The notes: generated by a model from the letters alone, not told the origin. 64,000 nt of DNA from Mercurialis annua (GCF_937616625.2 NC_065574.1:24244501-24308500); one strand, 5' to 3'. Shown: positions 24,353 through 38,290, numbered from the stretch's first letter. A program made the numbers and translations.

Positions 24353-25299
24353 CACCTGAAATGAGGCTCTACAGTCAAGCACACCGTAAAAAAGACGGCT
24401 CATGGATTGACCCAGAAGCTGGAGATAAATACGTAAGTTCTTTTTTTATATATATAATTATCTAAACACAATTTTATAAAGTGTTATTAAAGCATATTTC
24501 TATTCTTAGGAACAAATGGAAGCTATTCGCTCAAAAGCACTCGAGGAAGGCGTTGCAATTGATGGGAGGAAAATTCTACAAAAGGTTTTGGATATACCGA
24601 AGTCGTGTTATGCTCGTGGACTCGGATATGGAGCCAAACGGATAACAGCTAAAGAATCAGAGTTTGAAGCTCGTTTACAAGCATAGAAGTTTGAGACTGA
24701 AAAGCAAGTTAAAGAACTAAATGACCAAATTCAAAATCAACAGGTGAAAATTGATAACATTTCTCAATCATATAGAAAACTCAAGCATCTTGTTCAACAA
24801 ATGTTGAATGCAAAAGATGATGAGGAAATATCTATTGATGGCGACGAAACATGTATCCATGGCTGCGAAAAATCTCTTGATGACGAACCATCTAATGATT
24901 GGTATGTGACGGCTTACTTAAATATATTTTTTAATTCGTTACGCTTTTAATTTTTTTCTATAATTTGAAAATTATTCACTTAATTATGTCAGTTTGAAAA
25001 TAAAAGTGTATATAATAAACGTATTTTTTTTCTTGCAGATTGGAATTGAATGAAAGAAGATGGACGTCTCCTATATCAAAAGTTAGGCTTAATTTAGTTT
25101 CTTTTCTTTATAGCAAATAGTTTACATGTTTGCATACGATCGGTTATTTTAGTGTTATTAAAGACTTAATCATTGATAATTTTATGTAATATTTGAATTA
25201 ATTTTGTTTTTTATTCATTGATTTTAGCAACAAATTACCGTATTCAATTATTTTGGTATCGATAAAAAAGGAAATAATAACTTATTGTGACAAATTAAT

Positions 25300-26400
25300 T
25301 TTGTTACAACTAACTAATAATAATGACAATTAATTTCGTCACGTAATGATAAATTACTTCTTGTGATAAATTAAATTTGTCACCGTTAACAACTTATAAT
25401 GATAATTAATTTCGTCACGTTATAATATATTATTTGTTGTGATAAATTAAATTTGTCACCGATGACAAACTGTAATGACAATTAATTTCGTCACATTATG
25501 ATAAATTACTTGTTGGGATAAATTATTTTTGTCACAGCTAACTCATTATAATGACAATTAATTTCGTCACGTTATGATAACTTACTTGTTATGATAAATT
25601 AAATTTGTCACCGTTGACAAATTATAATGACAATTAATTTCGTCACGTTATGATAAATTACTTATTTTGATAAATTAAATTTGTCACCGTCGACAAATTA
25701 TAATGACAATTAATTTTGTCACATTATCATTAAATTACGTGTTGTGATAAATTAAATTTATCACAACTACCTAATTATTATGACAATTAATTTCGTCATG
25801 TTATGTTAAATTACTTTTTATGATAAATTAAATTTATCACAACTAACTAATTATAATGACAATTAATCTCGTCACATTATGTTAAATTACTTGTTGTGAT
25901 AAATTAAATTTATCACAACTAATTAATTATTATGGCAATCAATTTCGTCACTTTATGATTGATTACTTATGATAAATATTTTTTTGTCACTTCACAATCT
26001 TTTTGTCACTTATAACTCGGCGTATGTGGTGACAAATGTATATTAATTGTGATAAATATGGTTTTGTCACCATATAATCTTTTTGTCACTAATAACTCGG
26101 TGTATGTAGTGACAAATTTATATGAATTGTGATAAATATTTTTTTGTCATGTTATTAGCGTTTTGTCACTAGAAGTCGATGTATATTACGACAAATTTTG
26201 ACAACATTGGATTACTTGTGATATACATTTTCGTCACAATAAATATGAATGTGACAAAACAATTTTATCACAATAGAAAATTTATGGTGACAAACTATAA
26301 AATTGACTTATTGTGACTTGTTTGTTGTGACCAACAAAATTCGTCACAAAGTAGTCACAATAACGTTGTTGTGACAAATTTTGGGCTTAACATGATAAAT
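25300..26400 (+). repeat. Right subterminal repeats of CACTA
   Basis: About nine tandem copies of a unit near 76 bp (25334-25960), marked by ATTAATTTCGTCAC and AAATTTGTCACC words. Looser TTTTGTCAC/GTGACAAAT copies run up to the right terminus. The 24950-25300 stretch before it is AT-rich and holds at most a small last exon of the second gene. The density of TGTCAC words mirrors the left end. Confidence 0.88.
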
Positions 26401-26435
26401 TTTATTCGTCACAAGAAGCCAAATTTTTTGTAGTG

Positions 26436-28639
26436 TTTGGATTTGTTTCTTAACGTTTATAAAAGTTTGGCTTCAATTGCTAAACAAATCCAAATGTTTC
26501 AGCCTTTTTTAGTGATTGAAGCCGTCGTTTGCAAATGTTACGAAACAAAACCAAACGTTTACAAACGTTACAAAACAAATCCAAACGTTCCACCTATTTG
26601 GCGATTTAAGGCAAGCGTTTACAAATGTTATAATACAAATCCAAACGTTTCACCTTTTTAGCGATTTAAGACATACGTTTACAAACGTTACAAAACAAAT
26701 CCAAACGTTTCACTTTTTAGCGATTTAAGCCAAACGTTTACAAACGTTACGAAATAAATCCAAACGTTTTCCCTTTTTAGCGTTACGAAACAAAGCCAAA
26801 TGTTTCCCTTTTTTAGCGATTGAGGCCAAACGTTTAAGAACGTTACGGAACAAATCCAAACGTTTTAAACGCTACGAAAAAAATCCAAACGTTTTACTTT
26901 CTTAGCAATTTAAGCCAAATGTTTACAAACGTTATAAAAAAAATCCAAACGTTTCACCTTTTTAGCAATTCAAGCCAAACGTTTACAAACGTTACAAAAC
27001 AAATCCAAACGTTTCACCTTTTTAGCAATTTAAGCTAAATGTTTACAAACATTACGAAACAAATCCAAACGTTTCACCTTTTGAACGATTTAAGCTAAAT
27101 GTTTGTAAACGTTACAAAAAATATCAAACCGTTTCACCCTTTTAGCGATTGAAGCCAAACGTTTACAAACGTTACAAAACAAATCCAAACGTTTCACCTT
27201 TTTAGCAATTTAAGCCAAACATTTACAAACGTTACGAAACAAATCCAAACGTTTCAAACGTTACAAAACAAATCCAAACGTTTACAAAAGTTACTAAACA
27301 AATCAAAACGTCTCACCTTTTTAACGTTTTAAGACAAACATTCACAAACGTTATGAAACAAATCCAAATATTTACAAACTATACGAAACAAAACCAAACG
27401 TTTGGCTCAAATTGCGATTTACCCCAAACGTCTACAAACGCTACGAAACAAATCCAAACGTTTCACCTTATTAGCGAATTAAGTCAAGCGTTTAAAACGT
27501 AACGAAACAAATCCAAACGTTTTACCTTTTTAGATATTTAAGCCAAACGTTTACGAACGTTACAAAACGAATCCAAATGTTTTACCTTTTTAGCGATTTA
27601 ATCCAAACATTTACAAACGTTCGAAACAAAACCAATCGTTTCACCTATTTAGCGAATTAAGCTAAATGTTTACAAACGATACGAAACAAATCCAAACGTT
27701 TCCCCTTTTTAGCAATTTAAGCCAAACGTTTACAAACGTTACAACACAAATCCAAACGCTTAAAACGTTACGAAACAAATCCAAACGATTCACCTGTTTA
27801 GCGATTGAAGCCAAACATTTACAACCGTTACGAAACAAAACCAAACGTTTAAGAGGTTTCGAAACAAATCCAAACATTTCACCTTTTTTGCGATTTAAGC
27901 CAAACATTTACAAACGTTGCGAAACAAATCCAAATGTTTCACCTTTTTAGCAATTTTAGCCAAATGTTTACAAACGATACGAAACAAATCCAAACGTTTA
28001 AAACGTTACGAAACAAATCCAAACGTTTCACCTTTTTAGCGATTAAAGTCAAACATTTACAAACGTTACGAAGAAAAACCAAACGTTTACAACGTTTCGA
28101 AACAAATCCAAACGTTTCACCTTTTTAGCGATTAAAGCCAAATGTTTACAAACGTTATAAAATTAATTATAACGTTTCACTTTTTTACCGATTTAAGCCA
28201 AACGTTTACAAACGGTACGAAACAAATCCAAACGTTTCGCCTTTTTAGCAATTTGAGCCAAACGTTTACAAACGCTACAAAACAAATCCAAATGTTTCAC
28301 CTTTTTAGCAATTTAATCCAAACGTTTCACCTTTTTAGCAATTTAAGCCAAATGTTTACAAACGTTACAAAACAAATCCAAACGTTTCACCTTTTTAGCA
28401 ATTTAAGCGAAACGTTACGAAACAAAACCAAAAGTTTCACCTTTTTAGCGATTGAAACAAAACGTTTATAAACATTACAAAACAAATCCAAGCGTTTAAA
28501 ATGTTACGAAACAAATCGAAACGTTTCCCCTTTTTAGCGATTGAAGCCAAACGTTTAAAACGTTACGAAACAAAACCAAACGATTAAAACGTTACGATAA
28601 AATCCAAACGTTTTCCCTTTTTAGCGATTTAAGCCAAAC
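26436..28639 (-). repeat. 60-bp satellite, reverse-orientation block
   Basis: The first 45 bp complete the forward monomer broken by the CACTA. From about 26482 the + strand reads the reverse monomer (CCAAACGTTTACAAACGTTA). Monomers vary in length because of small deletions. The switch back to forward is at the palindrome CCAAACGTTTGG, 28634-28645. Confidence 0.9.
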
Positions 28640-29272
28640 GTTTGGATTCGTTTCGTATCATTTGTAAACGTTTGATTTTGTTTTGTAATGTTTCTAAACG
28701 TTTGGCTTAAATAGCTAAAAAGGTGAAACGTTTCTATTTGTTTCGTAACATTTGTAAATGTTTGGCTCAAATCGCTAAAAAGGTGAAACGTTTGGATTTA
28801 TTTCGTATCGTTTGTTAACGTTTGGCTGAAATTGCTAAAAAGGGGAAACGTTTGCTTTTGTTTCGTAACGTTTGTAAACGCTTGGTTTTGTTTTGTAACG
28901 TTTCTAAACGTTTGGTTAAACTGCTAAAAATGGGAAACGTTTGGATTTGTTTTGTAACGTTTGTAAACGTTTGGCTTAAATCGGTAAAAAGGTGAAACGT
29001 TTGGATTTGTTTCGTCACGTTTGTAAATGTTTGGCTTCATTCGCTAAAAAGATCAAGCGTTTGGATTTGTTTCGTAACGTTTGTAAATGTTTAGCTTCGA
29101 TCGCTAAAAAGGTGAAACGTTTGCTTTTGTTTTGCAACGTTTGTAAACATTTGGCTTAAATCGCTAAAAAGGTGAAACATTTGGATTTGTTTTGTAACGT
29201 TTGTAAATATTTGGCTTAAATCGTAAAAAGGGTGAAATATTTGGATTTGTTTCGAAACCTTTTAAACATTTA
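28640..29272 (+). repeat. 60-bp satellite, forward block
   Basis: About ten monomers in forward orientation; the exit near 29275 is not a clean palindrome. Confidence 0.88.
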
Positions 29273-29279
29273 AAACTTT

Positions 29280-32200
29280 TCGAAACAAAGCCAAACGTTT
29301 TGCCTTTTTAGCGATTTATGCCAAACGTTAACAAAAGTTACGAAACAAATCCAAGCGTTTAAAACGTTACAAAACAAAGCCAAACGTTTAAAACGTTACA
29401 AAACAAATCCAAACATTTCACCTTTTTAGGGATTTAAGCCAAACATTTACAAACGATACAAAACGAATCCAAATGTTTCACCTTTTTAGCAATTTCAGCC
29501 AAGCGTTTACAAAGTTTACAAAACAAAACAAAACGTTTACAAACGTTACAAAAGAAAACCAAACGTTTCACCTTTTTAGCAATTTAAGCCAAACACTAAC
29601 AAACATTACGAAACAAATCCAAACATTTCATCTTTTTAACGATTTAAGCTAAACGTTTACAAACGTTACGAAATAAAATCAAATGTTTCACCTTTTTAGC
29701 GATTTAAGCCAAACGTTTACAAACATTACTAAACAATCCAAACGTTTCCCCTTTATAGAGATTTAAGCCAAACGTTTACAAACACTTGAAAACAAAACCA
29801 AACATTTACAAACGTTACGAAACAAATCCAAACGTTTCATCGTTTTAGCGATTTAAGCCAAACGTTAACAAACGTTACGAAACAAATCCAAATGTTTTAC
29901 CTTTTTAGTGATTTAAGCCAAACATTTACAAATGTTACGAAACAAATCCAAACGTTTCACCTTTTTAGCAATTTAAGCCAAACGTTTACAGAAGTTACAA
30001 AACAAATCCAAACGGTTCACCTTTTTAGCGAGTTAAGGCAAATGTTTACAAACGTTGCAAAACAAATCCAAACGTTTCACCTTTTTAGTGATTTAAGTCA
30101 AATATTTACAAACATTACGAAACAAATCCAAACGTTTCACCTTTTTAGCGATTTAAGTCAAACGTTTACAAACGTTACGAAACAAATCGAAACGTTTCAC
30201 CTATTTAGCGATTTAAGCCAAACGTTACAAAACAAATCCAAACGTTTCACCTTTTTTGCGATTTAATCCAAACGTTTACAAACGTTTTGAAACAAATCCA
30301 AACGTTGCACCTTTTTAGCGATTTCACCTTTTTAGCGATTTAAGCCAAACGTTTACAAACGTTACAAAACAAATCCAAACGTTTCGCCTTTTTAGCAATT
30401 TTAGCCAAACGTTTACAAAGTTTACAAAACAAAACAAAACGTTTACAAACGTTACAAAAGAAAACCAAACGTTTCACCTTTTTAGCAATTTAAGCCAAAC
30501 ACTAACAAACATTACGAAACAAATCCAAACATTTCATCTTTTTAACGATTTAAGCTAAACGTTTACAAACGTTACGAAATAAAATCAAATGTTTCACCTT
30601 TTTAGCGATTTAAGCCAAACGTTTACAAACATTACTAAACAATCCAAACGTTTCCCCTTTATAGAGATTTAAGCCAAACGTTTACAAACACTTGAAAACA
30701 AAACCAAACATTTACAAACGTTACGAAACAAATCCAAACGTTTCATCGTTTTAGCGATTTAAGCCAAACGTTAACAAACGTTACGAAACAAATCCAAACG
30801 TTTTACCTTTTTAGTGATTTAAGCCAAACATTTACAAACGTTACGAAACATATTCAAACGTTTCACCTTTTTAGCAATTTAAGCCAAACGTTTACAGAAG
30901 TTACAAAACAAATCCAAACGGTTCACCTTTTTAGCGAGTTAAGGCAAATGTTTACAAACGTTGCAAAACAAATCCAAACGTTTCACCTTTTTAGTGATTT
31001 AAGTCAAATATTTACAAACATTACGAAACAAATCCAAACGTTTCACCTTTTTAGCGATTCTAGTCAAACGTTTACAAACGTTACGAAACAAATCGAAACG
31101 TTTCACCTATTTAGCGATTTAAGCCAAACGTTACAAAACAAATCCAAACGTTTCACCTTTTTTGCGATTTAATCCAAACGTTTACAAACGTTTTGAAACA
31201 AATCCAAACGTTTCACCTTTTTAGCGATTTCACCTTTTTAGCGATTTAAGCCAAACGTTTACAAACGTTACAAAACAAATCCAAACGTTTCGCCTTTTTA
31301 GCAATTAAAGCCAAACTTTTACAAATGTTACGAAACAAATCCGACGTTTCACCTTTTTAGAGATTTAAGCCAAACGTTACGAAACAAATCCAAACGTTTC
31401 ACCTTTTTAGCGATTTAAGCCAAACATTTACAAACGCTATGAAACAAATCCAAACGTTTCACTTTTTTATCGATTTAAGCTAAACATTTAGAAACGTTAC
31501 AAAACAAGGCCAAACATTTCTTTTTTTAGCGATTGAAGCCAAACGTTTATAAATGTTACAAAACAAATCCAAGCGTTTAAAATGTTACGAAAAAAATACA
31601 AACATATCCCCTTTTCAGCGATTTAAGCTAAACGTTTACAAACGTTACGAAACAAATCCAAACGTTTCTTCTTTTTAGCAATGTGAACCAAACGTTTACA
31701 AACGTAATAAAATAAATCCAAACGTTTCACCTTTTTAGCGATTTAAGCCAAACATTTACAAACGTTACGAAATAAAATCCAAGTGTTTAAACGTTACGAA
31801 ACAAATCCAAACGTTTCACTGCTTAGCTATTTAAGCCAAACATTTACAAACATTACGAAACAAAGCCAAACGATACAAAACAAATCAAAACCTTTTTAGT
31901 AGTTTAGTGGATTTGTAACGTTACGTTTGGATTTTTTGCAAACGTTACAAAAGAAATCCAAACATCTACAAAACATTATGAAACAAAACCAAATGTTTCA
32001 CCTATTTAGCGATTAGAGCCATCCGTTTACAAACGTTACAAAACAAATCCAAACGTTTCACCTTTTTAGGGATTTAAGCCAAACGATTACGAGCGTTACA
32101 AAATAAATCCAAATGTATCAAGTTTTTAGCGATTTAAGCCAAACGTTACGAAACAAAACCAAACGTTTAAAAAGTTTCGAAACAAATCCAAACATTTCAC

Positions 32201-32421
32201 CTTTTAAGCGATTTAAGCCAAATATTTACAAACGTTACGAAACAAATCCAAATGTTTTACCTTTTTAGCGATTGAATCCAAACGTTTACAAACGTTACAA
32301 AAACAATCGAAACGTTTAAAATGTTAAGAAACAAAACCAATCCAAACGTTTTCCTATTTTAGCGTTTGTAAACGTTTAAGCCAAACGTTACAAAACAAAA
32401 CCAAACGTTACGAAACAAATC
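29280..32421 (-). repeat. 60-bp satellite, reverse block with 906-bp tandem duplication
   Basis: Reverse-orientation monomers. Segments about 29500-30400 and 30406-31306 are near-identical at a constant offset of 906 bp (15 monomers plus 6 bp), checked at 29511/30417 and 30321/31227. A short GGATTTGTAACGTTACG inversion lies at 31909-31925. Confidence 0.88.
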
Positions 32422-34013
32422 AACCTTTGAATTTGTTTCGTAACATTTTAAACGTTTGATTTTGTTTTGTAACGTTTATAAACGTTTGTCTTAAATCGCT
32501 AAAAAGGGAAAACATTTGGATTTGTTTTGTAACGTTTGTAACTGTTTGGCTAAAATTGCTAAAAAGGGGAAACATTTGGATTTGTTTTGTAATATTTGTA
32601 AACTTTTGGCTTAAATCGCTAACATGGTGAAACGTTTGGATTTTTTTTGTTTGGTTTGTAAATATTCGGCTTAAATCGCAATAAAGGTGAAACGGCGTAA
32701 TGTTTGTGAACGTTTGGCCTAAATCGCTAAAAAAGGTGAAAATGTTGGAATTTGTTTCGAACCGTTTTAAACGTTTTGTTTTTTTTCGTAACATTTGAGA
32801 ACATTTGGCTTCAATCGCTAAAAAAGTGAAACGTTTGGATTTGTATCGTAACGTTTTAAACGTTTGGTTTTGTTTCGTGACGGTTGTAAATGTTTGGCTT
32901 CAATCGCTAAAAAGGTGAAACGTTTGGATTTGTTTTGTAACATTTGTAAACGTTTGGCTTCAATCGATAAACATTTACAAACAAATCCAAGCGTTTGGTT
33001 TTGTTTGCTAAAAAAGTTAAACGTTTGGATTTGTTTTGTAACGTTTATAAACGTTTGGCTTAAATCGCTAAAAAGGTGAAAAGTTTGGATTTGTTTTGTA
33101 ACGTTTGTAAACGTTTGGCTTAAATCGCTAAAAAGGTGAAACATTTGGATTTGTTTTGTAACGTTTGTAACCATTTGGCATTAATTGTTAAAAAGGTGAA
33201 ATGTTTTGATTAAATCGCTAAAAACGTGAAACGTTTGGATGAAATTGCTAAAAAGGTGAAACATTTGGATTTGTTTTGTTACGTTTCAAAATTTTCAAAA
33301 GTTTCACCTTTTTAGCAATTTGAACCAAACGTTTACAAACGTTACAAAACAAATCCAAAAGGTGATATGTTTGGATTTGTTTGTAACGTTTGTAAACTTT
33401 TGGCTCAATTCGCTAAAAAGCTGAAACTTTTGGATTTGTTTCGAAATGTTTTAAACGTTTGGTTTTGTTTCGTAACATTTTTCTTCATTCGCTAAAAAGG
33501 TGAAACGTTTGGATTTGTTTTGTGAAGTTCGTAAACGTCTTGTTTAAATTGAAAAAAGGAGAAACGTTTGGATTACTTTCATAACATTTGTAAATGTTTG
33601 GTTTTTTTTCGTAACATTTTAAACGTTTGGATTCATTTTTTAACGTTTGTAAACGTTTGGCTTAAATCGCTAAAAAGGTGAAACGTTTGGTTTTGTTTCT
33701 TAACGTTTGTAAACGTTTGGCTTAAATCACTAAAAAGGTGAAATGTTTGAATTTGTTATGTAACGTTTGTAAACGTTTGGATTTGTTTTGCAACGTTTGT
33801 AAACATTTGGCTTAAATTGCTAGAAAGGTGAATCGTTTGAATTTGTTTCGTAACGTTCGTAAACGTTTGGATTTGTTTCGTAACGTTCTAAATGTTTGGT
33901 TTTGTTTCGTAACATTTGCAAACGTTTGGCTTTAATGGCTAAAAAAGGTGAAACGTTTGGATTTTTTTCGTAACGTTTGTAAATGTTTGGCTTAAATCGC
34001 TAAAAAGGGAAAC
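32422..34013 (+). repeat. 60-bp satellite, forward block
   Basis: Forward monomers with a reverse patch at 33290-33358. Ends at AAACGTTT, 34010-34017. It is part of the first copy of a larger segmental duplication (about 31770-34085). Confidence 0.85.
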
Positions 34014-35024
34014 GTTTACAAACGTTACGAAACAAATCAAAATGTTTCACCTTTTTAGCGATTTAAGCCAAACGTTTACAAACGTTACGAAACAAATCCA
34101 AATGTTTCACTTTTTTAGTGATTGAAGGCAAACATTTACAAACGTTACAATACAAATCCAAACGATTCACCTTTTTAGTGATTTAAGCCAACCGTTACGA
34201 AACAAAACCAAACGTTTAGAAAAGTTACGAAACAAATCCAAACATTTCACCTTTCTAGCGATTTAATCCAAATGTTTACAAACGTTACGAAATAAATCCA
34301 CAGGTTTCACCTTTTTTACGATTGAAGCCAAACGTTTATAAACGTTACGAAACAAAACAAAACGTCTAAAACGTTACGAAACAAATCCGAATGTTTCACC
34401 CTTTTAGCAATTTAAGCCAAACGTTTACGAACGTTACGAGACAAATCCTAGCGTTTAAACGTTACGAAACAAATCCAAACGTTTCACTATTTAGCTATTT
34501 AAGCCAAACGTTTACAAACATTACAAAAAAAAGCCAAACATTTCACTTTTTTAGCTATTTAAGCCAAACGTTTACAAACGTTACAAAACAAATCCAAACC
34601 TTTTTAGCAATTTAGTGGATTTGTAACGTTACGTTTAGATTTGTTACAAACGTTACAAAACAAATCCAAACATTTACAAAACGTTATGAAACAAAACCAA
34701 ACGTTTCACTTTTTAAGCGATTAGAGCCAAACGTTTACAAACGTTACAATACAAATCGAAACGTTTCACCTTTTTAGGGATTTAAGCCAAACGATTACGA
34801 ACGTTAAAAAACAAATCCAAATGTATCAAGTTTTTAGCGATTTAAGCCAAACGTTACAAAACAAAACCAAACGTTTAAAACGTTTCGAAACAAATCCAAA
34901 CATTTCAGCTTTTAAGGTATTTAAGCCAAAGATTTACAAACGTTACGAAACAAATCCAAATGTTTCACCTTTTTAGCGATTGAATCCAAATGTTTCCCTA
35001 TTTTAGCGTTTGTAAACGTTTAAG
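34014..35024 (-). repeat. 60-bp satellite, reverse block
   Basis: Reverse monomers. From about 34440 it begins the second copy of the segmental duplication (marker TTTAGTGGATTTGTAACGTT at 34611, as at 31903). Confidence 0.85.
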
Positions 35025-37228
35025 CCAAAGGTGGATTTGTTTCGTAACATTTTAAAAGTTTGATTTTGTTTTGTAACGTTTATAAACGTTTGTCTTAAAT
35101 GGCTAAAAAGGGGAAACGTTTGGATTTGTTTTGTTACGTTTGTAAATGTTTGGCTCAAATTGCTAAAAAGGGGAAACGTTTGGATTTGTTTTGTAATGTT
35201 TGTAGACGTTTGGCTTAAATCGCTAAAAAGGTGAAACGTTTTGATTTGTTTTGTTTGGTTTGTAAATATCTGGCTTAAATTGCTAAAAAGGTAAAACGTT
35301 GAACGTTTGTGAATGTTTGGCCTAAATCGCTAAAAAAGGTGAAACGTTTGGCTTAAATTGCCAAAAAAGGTGAAAAGTTTGGTTTAAATCGCTAAATAGG
35401 TTAAATGTTGGGATTTGTTTCGAACCGTTTTAAACGTTTAGTTTTTTTTCGTAACGTTTAAAAACATTTGGCTTCAATCGCTAAAAAAGTGAAATGTTTG
35501 GATTTGTATCGTAACATTTTAAACGTTTGGTTTTGTTTCGTAACATTTGTAAACATATGGCTTCAATCGCTAAAAAGGTGAAACATTTGGATTTTTTTTG
35601 AAACGTTTGTAAACGTTTGGCTTTAATCGCTAAATGTTTACAAACAAATCCAAACGTTACAAATCCAAGCGTTTGGTTTTGTTTGCTAAAAAAGTGAAAC
35701 GTTTGGATTTGTTTTGTAACGTTTATAAACGTTTGGCTTAAATCGCTAAAAAGGTGAAAAGTTTTGATTTGTTTTGTAACGTTTGTAAACGTTTGGCTTA
35801 AATTGCTAAAAAGGTGAAACATTTGGATTTGTTTTGTAACGTTTGTAACCATTTGGCATTAATTGCTAAAAAGGTGAAACGTTTGGATTAAATCGCTTAA
35901 AAGGTGAAATGTTTGGATGAAATTGCTAAAAAGGTGAAACGTTTGGATTTGTTTTGTTACTTTTCAAACATTTTCAAAAGTTTCACCTTTTTAGCCATTT
36001 GAGCCAAACATTTACAAACGTTACAAAACAAATCCAAACGTTTCACCTTTTTAGCGATTTGAGCAAAACGTTTACATATTTTTGGTTTTGTTTCGTAAAG
36101 TTTGTAAATGTTTGACTTAAATCGTTAAAAAAGTGAAACGTTTGGATTCGTTTTGTAACGTTTGTAAATGATTGGCTTATGTCACTAAAAAAGTTAAACG
36201 TTTGGATTTGTTTTGTAACGTTTGTAAACTTGGATTTGTTTCGCAACGTTTGTAAACATTTGGCTTAAATCGCTAAAAAAGGTATAACGTTTGGATTTGT
36301 TTTGTAACGTTTGTAAATATTTGTCTTAAATCGCTAAAAAAGTGAAATGTTAGGATTTGTTTCGTAACGTTTACAAATGTTTGGCTTAATTCACTAAAAA
36401 GGTCAAACGTTTGGATTTGTTTTGTAACGTTTAAAAACGTTTGGATTTGTTTCGTTACTTATTAAACGTTTGGTTTTGTTTCGTAACGTTTAAAATGTTT
36501 CGATTTGTTTTGTGACGTTTGTAAACGCTTGGTTTTGTTTTGTGACGTTTGTAACGTTTGGCGTCAATCGCGAAAAAGGTGATACCTTTGGTTTTGTTTG
36601 TAATGTTTGTAAACTTTTGGCTTAATTCGCTAATAAGGTGAACTTTTGGATTTGTTTCGAAATGTTTTAAACGTTTGGTTTTGTTTTGTAACGTTTGTCT
36701 TAATTCGCTAAAAAGGTGAAATGTTTGGATTTGTTTTGTAACGTTTGTAAACGTTTGGTTTAAATCGAAAAAAGGAGAAACATTTGGATTACTTTCATAA
36801 CGTTTGTAAACGTTTGGTTTTTTTTCGTAATATTTTAAACGTTTGGATTTGTTTTTAACGTTTGTAAACGTTTGGCTTTAATCGCTAAAAAGAGGAAACG
36901 TTTGGTTTTGTTTCTTAACGTTTGTAAACGTTTGGCTTAAATCACTAAAAAGGTGAAATGTTTGAATTTGTTTCGTAACGTTTGTAAACGTTTGGATTTG
37001 TTTTGTAACGTTTGTAAACGTTTGGCTTAAATCGCTAAAAAGGTGAATCGTTTGAATTTGTTTCGTAACGTTTGTAAACATTTGGATTTGTTTCATAACG
37101 TTCTAAACGTTTGGTTTTGTTTCGTAACGTTTGCAAACGTTTGGCTTTAATGGCTAAAAAAAGTGAAACATTTGGATTTGTTTCGTAAAGTTTGTAAACG
37201 TTTGGCTTAAATCGCTAAAAAGGGAAAC
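35025..37228 (+). repeat. 60-bp satellite, forward block
   Basis: Forward monomers with a reverse patch at 35985-36065. Exits at AAACGTTT, 37225-37232. Repeats the order of 32422-34013 with about 500 extra bp. Confidence 0.85.
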
Positions 37229-37827
37229 GTTTACAAACGTTACGAAACAAATCAAAACGTTTCACCTTTGTAGCGATTTAAGTCAAACGTTTACAAACAT
37301 TACAAAACAAATCCAAATGTTACGACACAAATCCAAATGTTTCACCATTTTTAACGATTTAAGCCAAACGTTAACAAATTTTACGAAACAAATCCAAACG
37401 TATACAAACGTTATGAAACGAAACCAAATGTTTCACCTTTTTAGCGATTTAAGCGAAACGTTTATAAATGTTAAAAAATAAATCCAAGCGTTTAAAACTT
37501 TACGAAACAAATCCAAACGTTTGACCTTTTTAGCAAACAAAACCAAACGTTTACAAACGCTACAAAACAAATCAAAATGTTTCTCTTTTTTAGCGATTTA
37601 AGTCAATAGTTTACAAACGTTACAAAACAAATCCAAACGTTTCGCCTTTCTAGCGATTGAAGCCAAACATTTACAAACTTTACAAAACAACTTCAAAGGT
37701 TTCACCTTTTTAGCAATTAGAGCCAAACGTTTACAAACGTTACAAAACAAAACCAAACGTTCAAAACGTTTCAAAACAAATCCAAATATATCACTTTTTT
37801 AGCGATTTAAGCCAAACATTTACAAAC
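37229..37827 (-). repeat. 60-bp satellite, reverse block
   Basis: Reverse monomers up to the solo LTR. The last five bases, CAAAC (37823-37827), are duplicated at 40352-40356. Confidence 0.88.
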
Positions 37828-38290
37828 TGTAATACCCCAAAAAAGTTTAATTGTCTAATTGGATCACGTGTCCAGTTTGAAATCGCTAGAGTGGCGAAAT
37901 CGGAAAGATTTCTAATAAAAAGTAAAGTAAATAAATTTCAAGTAGGTCGGTTTCGGGAAATCAATTATGCAGAAATTACGGTTATATTTCAATTCTAAAG
38001 TTAGAATTGGAACTAAAAGGAAAAATGTCAAGAAAAGCCCAAAATAAAGTACAGGGACTAAAGTGGTAATTTAGCCTCTACGTGTTGAAAACAAAAATTT
38101 TAGATTTTGACGGGAAAGTATTTATATCGAGCTTCGTATTATTTATTGGATATAAATAATACGTATAACTCATAATTAAAGTGATAATTGATTTAGCTAT
38201 GGACTAAATCGTAAGAAAGAAAAGTTTGAAAGATAAGTTTAACAAAGGAAGAAAGAAGGGACAAAAATGAACCTTTAACCATTATATATA

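Larger units (their letters stand above)
12147..24901 (+). pseudogene. Second CACTA gene (Transposase_24-like), split by LARD insertion
   Basis: Six exons with GT/AG borders: 12147-12465, 13242-13486, 13579-13791, 14397-14489, 14579-14611 continuing at 24358-24432, and 24510-24901. All visible joins keep frame. Exon 1 is basic then S/P/T-rich. Exons 2-4 hold the conserved core (GPFPKKNGRGKARG, KLYWSQIS, RRFRNFMYQCHLHYK). Exons 5-6 hold RLYSQAHRKKDGSWIDPEA and a C-terminal coiled coil. This matches the plant transposase Ptta/En/Spm family (PF03004), the accessory protein of CACTA elements, thought to bind DNA. Two lesions: the LARD sits in exon 5 (TSD CACCT), and TAG at 24684-24686 cuts off the coiled coil. 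The 3' end is unclear: splicing at 24902 would create a stop at once. Confidence 0.82.
910..26435 (+). mobile_element. CACTA (En/Spm) transposon, 25.5 kb with two nested retroelements
   Basis: The element starts with CACTACAAAAAA and ends with the reverse complement. The inverted termini match for 27 bp, and TTT is duplicated at 907-909 and 26436-26438. Deleting the element and one TTT rejoins a normal satellite monomer. Subterminal repeats rich in GTGACAAA/TTTGTCAC occupy both ends, as expected for binding sites of the element's own proteins. Two genes lie on the + strand: a truncated TNP2-like transposase and a multi-exon Transposase_24-like gene. Without the Tat-like element (1119-7967) and the LARD (14612-24357), the original element is about 8.9 kb. 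Loss of the TNP2 catalytic region makes it non-autonomous. Confidence 0.95.
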
